Source: Sinotaia quadrata
Taxonomy: Eukaryota; Mollusca; Gastropoda; Architaenioglossa; Viviparidae
Reading direction: 5' to 3'
DNA: 64,000 bases
NCBI GenBank assembly: GCA_028829895.1
Contig: CM054180.1
Coordinates: 141,434,618 to 141,498,617, forward strand
A program made the translations under genes and the position numbers. How positions within the stretch are numbered: the first letter of the stretch is position 1; every line of letters begins with the position of its first letter. The notes under the pieces are model-generated. The model was not told the DNA's origin and ran no database searches. It saw only the letters and a program-made list of their open reading frames with translations. Of this stretch, positions 11,265 to 22,945 are shown piece by piece.

Positions 11265-11800
11265 ATAAAAGCTAAAGTATTATCACCAATGCATGCGCCA
11301 TACATAGTTTTAAACATATTAGAAACAAAGCATGGTTGTCGCAAAGTAACTTCAAAACTGACAATTCTACGATCGATATTAATACTTTAATCCAGAGTTT
11401 TAAGCTGATTAGAAACAGACTAGGGTTGTCACAAAGTAACTTCAAAACTGACAATTCGACAATCGATCTCGACACTTTAATCCAGAGTTTTAAACTGATT
11501 AGAAACAGACTAGTAACTTCAAAACTGACGATTATACGATCGATCTTGTTACTTTAATCCAGAGTTTTAAACTGATTAGAAACAGACTAGTAACTTCAAA
11601 ACTGACAATTATACGATCGATCTCGATACGTTAATCCAGAGTTTTAAACTGATTAGAAACAGACTAGTAACTTCAAAACTGACAATTATACGATCGATCT
11701 CGATACGTTAATCCAGAGTTTTAAACTGATTAGAAACAGACTAGTAACTTCAAAACTGACAATACGACAATCGATCTCGATACTTTAATCCAGAGTTCAA
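11265..11800 (+). repeat. About 77-bp minisatellite, 7 units
   Basis: Units contain GATTAGAAACAGACTAGTAA, CTTCAAAACTGACAATTATA, CGATCGATCTCGATACGTTA and ATCCAGAGTTTTAAACT. Later units are the most similar. Confidence 0.9.
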
Positions 11801-12004
11801 TACTAATAATGAAATCATAATTCAGAACGTGTCCTTATCTTCTTTACCATCTTGAAGATTTTAATGATGTAAATTTGTAAAATTATCATTATTCATGCAT
11901 TATTTTCAATTGTGCCCGTTCTTATTTAAAAGCACATATTCAAGTAGCATTAGTGATTTTGCTTATGTTCTCAATTAATCTAGATTCTTATTGGCTGTCT
12001 TTAA

Positions 12005-12372
12005 TTGTTACATAAATAAATAAATAGTAACTATATAAAATATCAGTCTGTCACAGAATGAAAAATAATAAATAAATAGTAACTATATAAAATATCAGTC
12101 TGTCACAGAATGAAAAATAATAAATAAATAGTAACTATATAAAATATCAGTCTGTCACAGAATGAAAAATAATAAATAAATAGTAACTATATAAAATATC
12201 AGTCTGTCACAGAATGAAAAATAATAAATAAATAGTAACTATATAAAATATCAGTCTGTCACAGAATGAAAAATAATAAATAAATAGTAACTATATAAAA
12301 TATCAGTCTGTCACAGAATGAAAAATAATAAATAAATAGTAACGTCTAAAATATCAGTCTGTCACAGAATGA
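12005..12372 (+). repeat. 50-bp minisatellite, about 7 nearly identical units
   Basis: Units of AATAAATAAATAGTAACTAT, ATAAAATATCAGTCTGTCAC and AGAATGAAAA. Near-identity suggests recent expansion. Confidence 0.95.
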
Positions 12373-12407
12373 AAACAATTTAAGTGAGTAATGCCCTATT
12401 TAAAACA

Positions 12408-12635
12408 TTCACTTTCAAAATTGAGTACTTATGTGTTAAGCACTTAAAACATAGTTTATATTGGTCAGTATTTAGTTTTGCAGTAAACAAACCGAGTATT
12501 TGTCTGTTAAGCACTTAAAACATAGTTTATATTGGTCAGTATTTAGTTTTGCAGTAAACAAACCAAGTATGTATGTGTTAAGTACTTAAAACACAATTTA
12601 AATTGGACAGTATTTAGGTTTGCAGTAAACAAAAA
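12408..12635 (+). repeat. About 75-bp tandem repeat, 3 units
   Basis: Units contain GTTAAGCACTTAAAACATAG, TTTATATTGGTCAGTATTTA and GTTTTGCAGTAAACAAACC. Confidence 0.85.
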
Positions 12636-12639
12636 TCTA

Positions 12640-13000
12640 GAGTGACTTATATAATTGCTGAGTTCTTGTGACAAAACCATTGAAATCAACTTGAGCACAC
12701 TGACTTATCCAATTTATGAGTTTGTGACAACACCATTGAAATCAACTTGAACACACTGACTTATCCGATTTCTGAGTTGTTGTGGCAACACCACAGAAAT
12801 GAACTTGAACACACTGACTTATCCAATTTATGAGTTCTTGTGACAACACCATTGAAATCAACTTGAACACACTGATTTATCCAATTTATGAGTTCTTGTA
12901 ACAACACCATTGAAATCAACTTGAACACACTGACTTATCCAATTGCTAAGTTCTTGTGACAACACCACAAAAATCAACTTGAACACACTGACTCACACTA
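12640..13000 (+). repeat. About 58-bp minisatellite, 6 units
   Basis: Units contain TTGAACACACTGACTTATCC, AATTTATGAGTTCTTGTGAC and AACACCATTGAAATCAAC. Confidence 0.9.
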
Positions 13001-13425
13001 TTAGGATCTCGTCTTACTGTCAACAAATACAATAGACATACTGAATTTAAATACAATGATAGTCGGCTTTTGTAGATTTTCATTCGATAGTAAAAGCCCC
13101 AATATAATTACTCCCATCAAAGCTTTAAACCAATTGTCTCATGCAGATTTTATAAATCTGGCAATGCTTGAAATACACGCCACTTAGTTAATGAAATGAT
13201 TATTATTATTTATTATTCTTTCTTAACTAATTTCAAGAGATGAGAATATTTATTTTAATTTATGAATGATCCGCCAACAAACACCACTCTTCTATCACTT
13301 GGCGTATATTTTTAGCATTGTAAACCAATTCTCTATTCCACAACATAAAACAGCATTTACAGTCACATAAGGTTTCCGAGAGTGGAAAACTTCTTACTAA
13401 GAGGGATTTGTCTTCTCCTTGTGAT
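13001..13425. other. Intergenic stretch without a recognised feature
   Basis: AT-rich with no ORF, RNA gene or tandem array recognised. Confidence 0.5.
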
Positions 13426-13492
13426 CAAGAGTGTGGTGAACATGATTTCGAAGTCGGTTTTAAGAAATATCTCGTAATTTAGGGGATATGCG

Positions 13493-15220
13493 CATGTTCA
13501 TACTTTTAAAAACGCCATACATCCCACTTTGGCATGTTCAAACTTTTAAAAACGCCATACATCCCACTTTGGCATGTTCAAACTTTTAAAAACGCCATAC
13601 ATCCCACTTTGGAATGTTCAAACTTTTAAAAACGCCATACATCCCACTTTGGAATGTTCAAACTTTTAAAAACGCCATACATCCCACTTTGGAATGTTCA
13701 AACTTTTAAAAACGCCATACATCCCACTTTGGAATGTTCAAACTTTTAAAAACGCCATACATCCCACTTTGGAATGTTCAAACTTTTAAAAACGCCATAC
13801 ATCCCACTTTGGAATGTTCAAACTTTTAAAAACGCCATACATCCCACTTTGGAATGTTCAAACTTTTAAAAACGCCATACATCCCACTTTGGAATGTTCA
13901 TACTTTTAAAAACGCCATACATCCCACTTTGGAATGTTCAAACTTTTAAAAACGCCATACATCCCACTTTGGAATGTTCAAACTTTTAAAAACGCCATAC
14001 ATCCCACTTTGGAATGTTCAAACTTTTAAAAACGCCATACATCCCACTTTGGAATGTTCAAACTTTTAAAAACGCCATACATCCCACTTTGGAATGTTCA
14101 AACTTTTAAAAACGCCATACATCCCACTTTGGAATGTTCAAACTTTTAAAAACGCCATACATCCCACTTTGGAATGTTCAAACTTTTAAAAACGCCATAC
14201 ATCCCACTTTGGAATGTTCAAACTTTTAAAAACGCCATACATCCCACTTTGGAATGTTCAAACTTTTAAAAACGCCATACATCCCACTTTGGAATGTTCA
14301 AACTTTTAAAAACGCCATACATCCCACTTTGGAATGTTCAAACTTTTAAAAACGCCATACATCCCACTTTGGAATGTTCAAACTTTTAAAAACGCCATAC
14401 ATCCCACTTTGGAATGTTCAAACTTTTAAAAACGCCATACATCCCACTTTGGAATGTTCAAACTTTTAAAAACGCCATACATCCCACTTTGGAATGTTCA
14501 AACTTTTAAAAACGCCATACATCCCACTTTGGAATGTTCAAACTTTTAAAAACGCCATACATCCCACTTTGGAATGTTCAAACTTTTAAAAACGCCATAC
14601 ATCCCACTTTGGAATGTTCAAACTTTTAAAAACGCCATACATCCCACTTTGGAATGTTCAAACTTTTAAAAACGCCATACATCCCACTTTGGCATGTTCA
14701 AACTTTTAAAAACGCCATACATCCCACTTTGGCAAGTTCATACTTTTAAAAACGCCACACACACACCCTTGGCATGTTCATACTTTTAAAAACGCCATAC
14801 ATCCCACCTTGGAATGTTCAAACTTTTAAAAACGCCATACATCCCACTTTGGAATGTTCAAACTTTTAAAAACGCCATACATCCCACTTTGGAATGTTCA
14901 AACTTTTAAAAACGCCATACATCCCACTTTGGAATGTTCAAACTTTTAAAAACGCCATACATCCCACTTTGGAATGTTCAAACTTTTAAAAACGCCATAC
15001 ATCCCACTTTGGAATGTTCAAACTTTTAAAAACGCCATACATCCCACTTTGGAATGTTCAAACTTTTAAAAACGCCATACATCCCACTTTGGCATGTTCA
15101 AACTTTTAAAAACGCCATACATCCCACTTTGGCAAGTTCATACTTTTAAAAACGCCACACACACCCCCTTGGCATGTTCATACTTTTAAAAACGCCATAC
15201 ATCCCACCTTGGAATGTTCC
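13493..15220 (+). repeat. 40-bp satellite array, about 43 units
   Basis: The unit is AATGTTCAAACTTTTAAAAA followed by CGCCATACATCCCACTTTGG, almost invariant over 1.7 kb. Rare variants mark structure: a GGCAAGTTCATAC unit plus a CACACAC unit plus an ACCTTGG unit occur as a block at 14731 and again at 15131, exactly 400 bp (10 units) apart, so a 10-unit block was duplicated as a whole. Confidence 0.97.
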
Positions 15221-16369
15221 AGATTATTTAGCGTAAACGATGTCGGATATAATCAGGTTCAAACTACTAAAAACGGCACACATCCCGCTTTGGTACATTC
15301 CAGAGTTATTGCAAATATAAAATTTCGGATTGTTTATTCGGAGTCACAAATTATTTGAAATATCTTATTCCTAGTTATTAATTTAATTAACTAAGCATAA
15401 ATTGTAATTAGTAAAACATTTTGCCACATAAGATAACAAAGATGACTAACACCATTCATTTCTATAGTTAAAGTAAATTGTATTTTTTTGTTCAAATATC
15501 AGAAAATATTTTCTGTGACACTTTTGTACTCTTTTGTAAAGCAAGAAATCAGGATCGAATTTTATAAGTGAAAGAAAGAAGATAGCAAAACAAGATGTAC
15601 AACAGACATATAATTATGGTGTGACGGCAATTGTCCTCTAATCAGTCCTCGATGACTTCTTTCTTGTCTTTATAATACATATTTTTTAAAAAGTAGACAT
15701 ATTAGTTCCATATTTAAATTAGAGTACATTTCGCTTTCAATTTTAAAATGATTGGTTTAGGATTAGTGTTTGATATTAGTGGGAATAAAATAGATAAAAT
15801 CAGGTTTTCGTTTTCCCCCAAAAATATTTTAAAAATTCATCCATCACTGATTACTATTCATGGTATTTATATTTTCTCAGAATAATGGTGTATCATCAAT
15901 GAACATTTATTTCATCAGAATGAAATTTGTCATTCAATAGAAACCATTTTTTAAAAAAATCTTCTAATATGGTGTCGTATCAATGAACACTTATTTCATC
16001 AGAATGAGATTGGTCATTCAATAGAAATCATTTTTTGAAATATTCTAATACCCCTTTTAAAAAAAATAACATTTGGCTCTGTAAAGGAGAAATACACGAT
16101 TGCGGATTAAATTCAGATCTAGGTTTTGATGCATTGATGTGAAATTTAAAAAAAAATAATATTCAGTTATTTGAGGATGGAGATGAATTTTGGAGGGTGG
16201 TGGTGTTTAGTGTGGTTAACATTTTTTTTGTTTGTGTGTGTGTGTGTTGCTTTTTGTTTTCTGGAATTTTCTTGTAGATTTCTTCTGGGGTTTTTTGTAG
16301 TATTATTTGGTCGTTGCTGATTTCTTTGCTGCATTGTTGGCTTTCGTTGTTAATTCTTATTGTTTTGGT

Positions 16370-16745
16370 ATAATTCGGTTGTTACTGATTTTGCTTCTGT
16401 TTTGTTTCTTGTCTTTGTTAATTCTTATTGTTTTGGTATAATTCGGTTGTTACTGATTTTGCTGAATATTGTTTCTTGTCTTTGTTAATTCTTATTGTTT
16501 TGGTATATTTCGGTTGTTACTGACTTTGCTTCTGTTTTGTTTCTTGTCTTTGTTAATTCTTATTGTTTTGGTATATTTCGGTTGTTACTGATTTTGCTTC
16601 TGTTTTGTTTCTTGTCTTTGTTAATTATTATTGTTTTGGTATAGTTCGGTAGTTACTGATTTTGCTTCTGTTTTGTTTCTGGTCTTTGTTAATTCTTATT
16701 GTTTTGGTATAGTTCGGTTGTTACTGATTTTGCTGAATATTGTTT
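16370..16745 (+). repeat. 68-bp minisatellite, 5-6 units
   Basis: Units contain TTTTGTTTCTTGTCTTTGTT, AATTCTTATTGTTTTGGTAT and TTCGGTTGTTACTGATTTTG. The left copy of the duplication has just one unit near 10075. Confidence 0.9.
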
Positions 16746-16832
16746 CTTGTTGTTACTTCGTATTTTTTCTCGGTAGTTACTGATTTTGCTGTTGTTTTGT
16801 TTCTTGAAAATGTGATATATATTTGTATGAAT

Positions 16833-16833
16833 G

Positions 16834-16905
<72 letters not shown>
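16833..16905 (+). repeat. (TG)n microsatellite
   Basis: Uninterrupted TG run of about 72 bases. Confidence 0.97.
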
Positions 16906-17212
16906 ACCACCTCTTGAGCTGATTTCGAAAGAAAATAATAAAACATGATTTTATCTGCTATCTAGGATTTACTCTCGATATTTGAAGTTAACATTTTTAA
17001 TTTGGTATTCCTTTTTCTCTCGCATTCTACAAATATCTGAACGGATATGTACCCCATTATCTTTCCATTTTTGATCATGTTCGACATTTTGACAATCTTT
17101 ATGAAGCAAAGCTCCGTTGGGAATTGAATCGTAACTTTGGCCATGCTCGTCTTTATGGAGCAAAGCTCCGTTGGAGGTTGAATCGTAACTTTGAAAATGC
17201 TCGTCATTTTGA

Positions 17213-17213
17213 C

Positions 17214-17296
<83 letters not shown>

Positions 17297-17345
17297 ACAC
17301 ACATACAGAGAGAGAGAGAGAGAGAGACACACACACACACACATA
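17213..17345 (+). repeat. (CA)n and (GA)n compound microsatellite
   Basis: A long CA run, a short GA run near 17307-17327 and another CA run. It interrupts the end of the dispersed repeat. Confidence 0.97.
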
Positions 17346-17810
17346 CAAGCCAAAATAAGTTAATAAATGTATGTTGCAAATGGAATATTTCCATAAACAA
17401 ACATTTCTTTTGAATCTCAAAATGTTTCTCTACTTAATAAAGTCATTATGTAATATAAGGAAACAAGTGGTTTACTTTCAATAGAATGGCCGGATTTGTA
17501 ACAATTTTTTTAAAATTCCAAACATATTTTAATAATTAAAATTTGCCGCTAAAACGCTCGCTCCTATTAAAAATGCAGTAATTAACATTGCTGAACAAAA
17601 CGACTTTTCCTTAGTCTGAAAGTGTGTAGTTCAAACATATATTTATTTTGAAGTAAATGTCATTCTGTAATAATACCAAATGAAATTTTTAAAAGTTGCT
17701 TTAATATGAAAATGTTATACAACTGCCGTATCGTTCACTTCTCAATTAATCCGCTACAGACAAGTTGGAATCAAATTATGAATAATTTTCATGTTCTAGT
17801 TGCATGTTAT
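17346..17810. other. AT-rich stretch without a recognised feature
   Basis: No ORF or repeat family identified. Confidence 0.4.
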
Positions 17811-18068
17811 TAGGCAATGACACTAGTTACTATATAATAAATAAAATGGCACTAGTTACTATATAATAAATAAAATGACACTAGTTACTATATAATAAAT
17901 AAAATGACACTAGTTACTATATAATAAATAAAATGACACTAGCTACTATATAATAAATAAAATGACACTAGTTACTATATAATAAATAAAATGACACTAG
18001 TTACTATATAATAAATAAAATGACACTAGTTACTATATAATAAATAAAATGGCACTAGTTACTATATA
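17811..18068 (+). repeat. 29-bp minisatellite, about 9 units
   Basis: Units of ATGACACTAGTTACTATATA plus ATAAATAAA, nearly identical. Confidence 0.95.
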
Positions 18069-18389
18069 ACTAAGTCTGATTATAAAAAAATGTCTTTAAA
18101 TAAAAACATTTAAATGTTGTTGTTCTGGAGCATATTCTAGTGGTAATTTTCAGTGTTTTTTCTTATTTGTTTAAATGGAATGAATAATATATTATAATCT
18201 TGGTTTAGAAAAATCTAATATAAAACAAAATTCTTATTTTATAGATATTAATGGTATTTTGATATGTCATATATATGAAATCACCATCACAACTACATTA
18301 CCAACGACATACACGCTCTGCACGGAATTTTTTCTCTCGCTTTAAATTCACGCTGTAAAATAAACTCGGGTGAAAATGGAGATGATAAT

Positions 18390-19378
18390 CATACTGTTCA
18401 TCTAAATAATATTTCCATTTGCAGCCAGAGATTACGATTCAATATCCAACGGAGATTTCCTCTATAAAGACGAGCAATTTCAAAGTTACGATTAGGTACC
18501 CGACCGAGATTTGCTCCATAAAGATGAGCATGTTCAAAGTTACGATTAAATACCCAACGGAGATTTGCTCCGTAAAGATTGTCAAAATGACGAACATGAT
18601 CAAAAAAAGGAGAGAGACAATGGGGTGCTTATTCGTGCAGATATTTGTGGAACGCGAGAGAAAAAAGAACACCAAATTAAAAATGCTAACATCAAATATC
18701 GAGAGTTAAAAAAATCCCCAGCAACATGACGGCACTGTTTAACGACAGTTGTCTTATTTATAAAGAAACATATTCTCAATTAGGACATTAAAGAGAAATT
18801 ACTCCATAATGCACAAATCGTGACCTAGAGGTAGATCCTAGATAGTATATAAAATTATGCTTTTTATTTTTCTTTCGAAATCAGCTCAGGAGGTGGTGCA
18901 CACACATACACGCGCGCGCGCACACACACACACAAATACACACATTATTCATACAAATACGTATCACATGCGCAAGAAACAAAACAGCAGCAAAATCAGT
19001 AACAACCGAAAAATACCAAAACGTTAAGAATAAAAATCTACAAGAAACAAAACAATAACCATATAGTATCAACCCAAAGAAAAAAATACGAATCAACAAC
19101 GACAAGAAACAAACAGAAACAAAATCAGTAACAACCTAAAAATACCAAAAACAATAAGAATCGACAACGAAAAGAATCAATGCAGCAAAATAATCAGCAA
19201 CAACCGAAAAATACAACAACAAAAAAAAACAACGGCAAGAAAAGAACAGAAGCATCAACATAAATAGCAAATAAGCAAACAAAAAACAAGTAAAACAAGA
19301 AAAGCCAGAGAAAATTCAAGAAAGCAAACAGCAACACAAACGTTAACCACAACAAACACTACCACCCTATAACATTCA
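18390..19378 (-). repeat. Inverted copy of the dispersed repeat (copy 3 of 4)
   Basis: Read on the minus strand this matches 9870-10610: the AACAAAAC.GAAAC-rich part, the CA/TG microsatellite at 18900-18945, GAGGTGGTGCA..CAGCTCGAAATCAG block and the 51-bp subrepeats at 18420-18560. With 16200-17210 it forms an imperfect inverted pair separated by about 1.2 kb. Confidence 0.75.
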
Positions 19379-19394
19379 TATGCAGCTGGGGACT

Positions 19395-19702
19395 GTGTTA
19401 GTCCCGATATTTGAAGTTAACATTTTTAATTTGGTGTTCTTTTTTCTCTCTCGTTCCACAAATATCTGCACGAATATGCACCCCATTGTCTCTCTCCTTT
19501 TTTTGATCATGTTCGTCATTTTGACAATCTTTACGGAGCAAATCTCCGTTGGGTATTTAATCGTAACTTTGAACATGCTCATCTTTATGGAGCAAATCTC
19601 CGTTGGGTGTTGAATCGTAACTTTGAACATGCTCATCTTTATGGAGCAAATCTCGGTTGGGTACTGAATCGTAACTTTGAAATTGCCCGCCTTTAAAGAG
19701 CA
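19395..19702 (+). repeat. Dispersed repeat end (copy 4 of 4), three 51-bp subrepeats
   Basis: Starts at CCCGATATTTGAAGTTAACA and ends in subrepeats GGAGCAAATCTCCGTTGGGT and ATCGTAACTTTGAACATGCT. It directly abuts the minus-strand LINE. Confidence 0.8.
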
Positions 19703-21320
19703 AATCTTTTTTTATATTCTCTCTTAACTTTGGACATCACTTCTCTCTGCATATTTTCTTGATGCTGTAGTATCCCAAGATACTTATATCCATTTTCCAT
19801 TGAAACATCCTTGATTTTTCCGATGTCGAATTGCAGGCCCTCTGTTTTTTTGACCTCGCCTTTCTGGATGACAATTCGTCCACATTTCTCAAGGCCGAAT
19901 TTCATTTTAATGTCCTTACTGTAGATCTTGACAGTATTTTTCAGGGATGTGATGTCACCATACAGTTTGAGATCCTCCATGTACAGTAAATGGCTGATGA
20001 CCTGTCCTGCTTTCATTTTGTATCCTAACCCTGTTTTCTGGATCACTTGACTGAGAGGATTTAGGGCAATGCAGAACAGCAGTGGTTATAGGGAATCACC
20101 TTGGAAGATTCCACAGTTTATTGTTTTGTCTGCAATCCATGCCATTGCAAGATTTGTTCTGAGTGTATTACTGTCAGTAACTATCGCCTTATCAATTGCC
20201 AATTGGTCCTTCGTTCCTCTGCCGCCTGGTCTAGCACCATTTTGTACATTGTTTAGAAGTTTGTTTCAAGGTGAGTCATGATTTTGTCAGCTATAATTCC
20301 TGACAGGTGGATGACAGGTATATGATTGGACGTCAGTTGTTTGGCGTTGTGACTTTCTGTGGATCTTTCATAATCAGACTTGATCTTCCCTTTACCATCC
20401 ATGATGGTAGAGTTCCTGGCTTGCTTAGTATGTCTTGCAGTTGTTTAGCAAGCCTGCCATGTAAGGAGGTAATATGTTTCAGCCAGAATATTTGTACTTG
20501 GTCTAGGCCTGGGGCTTTCCAGTTTGCCATCTTTCGTTCCTTCTTCTTGATGTCTTTCTCACTGATTGTGACGGTGCATTGTTCAGGAGTCTCTTTATGA
20601 TCATCTTTCAGTTCTTAAATCCATCTGGCTGAGGTGTTATGCATATTTGGATTGCTCCAAATGTTTTCCCAGAAGGTCTTGGTATCCTGAATGTTTGGCA
20701 TTTGTTGTTCTGTTCTGGAATTTCCTTTAAATTCTTCGTATAGTCTTCCAGGGTCAGTTCGGAATATTTTGTTCTGTAGTAATTGCTGACCTCTTGCAGC
20801 GTATCTCTTCAGACGGTGACTGAGTCCTTGAAGTCTTTGCTTTGCATCTTCTATTGCAGTCTTAGTGCTTCTGCAGTTGAGATGGTATTTGGTGACCAAT
20901 CGTGGCTTCAGTTTTCCCTTAATTTGTGCTGCTACTGTCATTTGGCTTATTTCTCTTCTAGTACACTCTATTTACTTTTCTATTCTTTTCTTCCATGGTG
21001 GTACTTATGGTTTCTGTGTGTGTACTGTGTCTGGCCTTATATATCTTTCAATTACCTTTGCGGTGGCGTATATTAGACTGTTGGGTTTTGTGATATCTTC
21101 TGTGGGGATACGTTTTAGTACTTCATTTGCATTCTCAATTGCTGTCCTTAGAGCTTGGTTGTTTTGCAGCCTTCATGTTGGGGTTTTGTCTGCATGTGAC
21201 TTATTTTTGTCCATGAAGCATTTTATGTCTTCAAACAAGCGTTGCTGTTCTTCAGTGAAGTCGCATGGAATTTCCCCAGCGAGGTTGTCAACTGGAATTG
21301 ACTGTTGTGAGGCTGTGAAA
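19703..21320 (-). mobile_element. LINE reverse-transcriptase part, minus strand (copy C)
   Basis: Read on the minus strand from 21320 downwards this encodes the region before and through the reverse transcriptase of the same LINE family as at 1-1740. The order is an N-terminal stretch with DNLAGEIPCDFTEEQQ (about 21290-21240), a helical segment at 20941-20615, KAPGLDQVQIFWLKH with PSWMVKG (RT domain start) at 20530-20333, and the catalytic box as YMEDLKLYG near 19985-19960, where the usual first Asp of the DD pair is Glu. Several frameshifts and stops split it. It ends at 19703 inside the region that continues into the next copy, so the 3' part is missing here. Confidence 0.8.
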
Positions 21321-22862
21321 TTTTCATTGTACATGGACGATCTCAAGCTGTATGGTAAAAATGAACGTGATCACATCCCTGATCAATACTGTTAATATCT
21401 GCAGTAAGGACATTAACATGAAATTCGGCCTTGAGAAATGTGGAACAATTGTCATCCAGAAAGGCAAGGTCAAAACAACAGAGGGCCTGCAATTTGACAT
21501 CGGAAAAATCAACGATGTTTCAATGGAAAATGGATATAAGTATCTTGGGATACTACAGCATCAAGAAAGTATGCATAGAGAAGTGAAATCAAAAGTTAAG
21601 AAAGAATATGAAAAACGTGTTAGGCAAGTCCTGAAGTCCAAGCTAAATGGGGCGAACAAAATACAAGCCCTTAATGCATACACAATACCTGTAGTAAGCT
21701 ACACTGGAGGTATCATAGATTGGACTGCAAATGAAATAAATGACCTGGACAGAAAAACAAGAAAACTACTCACAATACATAAAGACTTACACCCCAAAGC
21801 AGACGTAGACAGGCTCTATGTATCTCGAAAAATGGGAGGCCGAGGTCACAAGAAAATCAAACATGTCATTGAAGGAGAAGTCATTGGCCTTGTGGACTGC
21901 ATCTGGAATAACAACAAAGATGATCCACTGATAGAATCAGTAAAGATGAGTGGATTATTTCAACCCCCAGAAACAGATAAAGAAACAAGGAAGAAAGGAA
22001 CGAATCAAGAACTGGCACATACCTGGAGCCAGAAACCTCTGCATGGCCAATATGTACGACAAGCCGACGAAATATCAACAAAGCAATCAACGTACAAATG
22101 GTTGAAAGAGGTAGGATTGAAAGCAGAAACAGAAGCACTCATAACAGCTGCACAGGATCAAGCACTCCACACCAAAGCACACAAAACGAAAATCATGAAA
22201 ATTTCAAATGATTCCTAATGTAGACTCTGCAAATCCATGGATGAGACAACAGAGCACGTACTATCTGGATGTCAGGTTCTGGCTGGAACAGAATACACCA
22301 AACGACACAATGAAGTGGCAAAACACATACATAGAAATCTGTGTGAGAACTATGGCATACAAACCCCAGAAAGAGCATGGATTCACCAACCAGAAGCAGT
22401 CACCGAAACAGAAGAAGTCAAAATACTGTGGGACTTCGAGATAAGAACAGATCGGGTGATTCCTGCAAGACGACCAGACATTGTAGTTCTCAATAAGGCC
22501 AACAGAACAGTAACAATCATTGATGTCGCTGTTCCAAGTGATAGAAACATAAAAACAAAAGAAAGAGAAAAAAAGAGAAAAATACCAAGACCTCAGATTA
22601 GAAATCCAGAGACTGTGGAATGTAAAAGCAGAAGTGATACCAATAGTGATAGGAGCCTTGGGGAACGTAACATCTGAATTGGAAGGCTACCTGAATAAAC
22701 TCCCTGGAAACCACAGACTCGCTCCACTACTCAAAACAGCGCTCCTCGGAAGTGCCCACATCCTCCGTAAAACCTTGGATCTCCCAGAATCTTGGTAAGA
22801 TTCTGAGACCCTAGATCACAACCGACAGTCAAACAGAAGTCGTGGAAAGAGGCATATAATAA
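21321..22862 (+). mobile_element. LINE 3' part from the RT catalytic box to the tail (copy D)
   Basis: Starts abruptly at LYMDDLKLYG (about 21329-21358), with an intact YMDD. It continues after a frameshift near 21372 as one frame to 22218, where a TAA replaces a Lys codon just before the zinc finger (from 22222). The finger, endonuclease (RRPD, IIDVAVP) and terminal LPESW follow, with another frameshift near 22571, and an AAT-repeat tail begins at about 22857. It is joined head to head with copy C, and the two overlap by about 300 bp of the same LINE region with differences. Confidence 0.85.
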
Positions 22863-22945
22863 TAATAATAAAATAACAATAATAATAAGGAGGAGGAGTA
22901 GAAGAAGAAAAAAGAAGAAGAAGAAGAAGAAAAAAGAAGAAGAAT
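22863..22945 (+). repeat. (AAT)n tail followed by purine-rich AAG repeats
   Basis: The LINE tail passes into AATAAT and GAAGAAGAAG repeats, with no inserted LINE copy, unlike the equivalent place at 1203. Confidence 0.85.

Larger units (their letters stand above)
13426..17205 (+). repeat. Duplicated non-coding segment, right copy (pairs with 8160-10610)
   Basis: The same block order as the left copy, but interrupted by the 40-bp satellite at 13493-15220 and with an expanded 68-bp array at 16370-16740. The bases beside the satellite, TCAAACTACTAAAAACGGCA near 15260, look like a diverged single unit, and the left copy has one such unit near 8772. The satellite therefore seems to have grown from sequence native to the segment. 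Confidence 0.8.

Noticed and set aside
13493..15220. CRISPR-like array of 40-bp repeats
   Set aside because: Units are head to tail with no unique spacers, and the genome is eukaryotic.
18419..18709. ORFs with KVTI.YPTEICSIKMS repeats, also at 19376-19636 on the other strand
   Set aside because: They come from 51-bp subrepeats of a dispersed non-coding repeat; the other copies are not open in the same frame.
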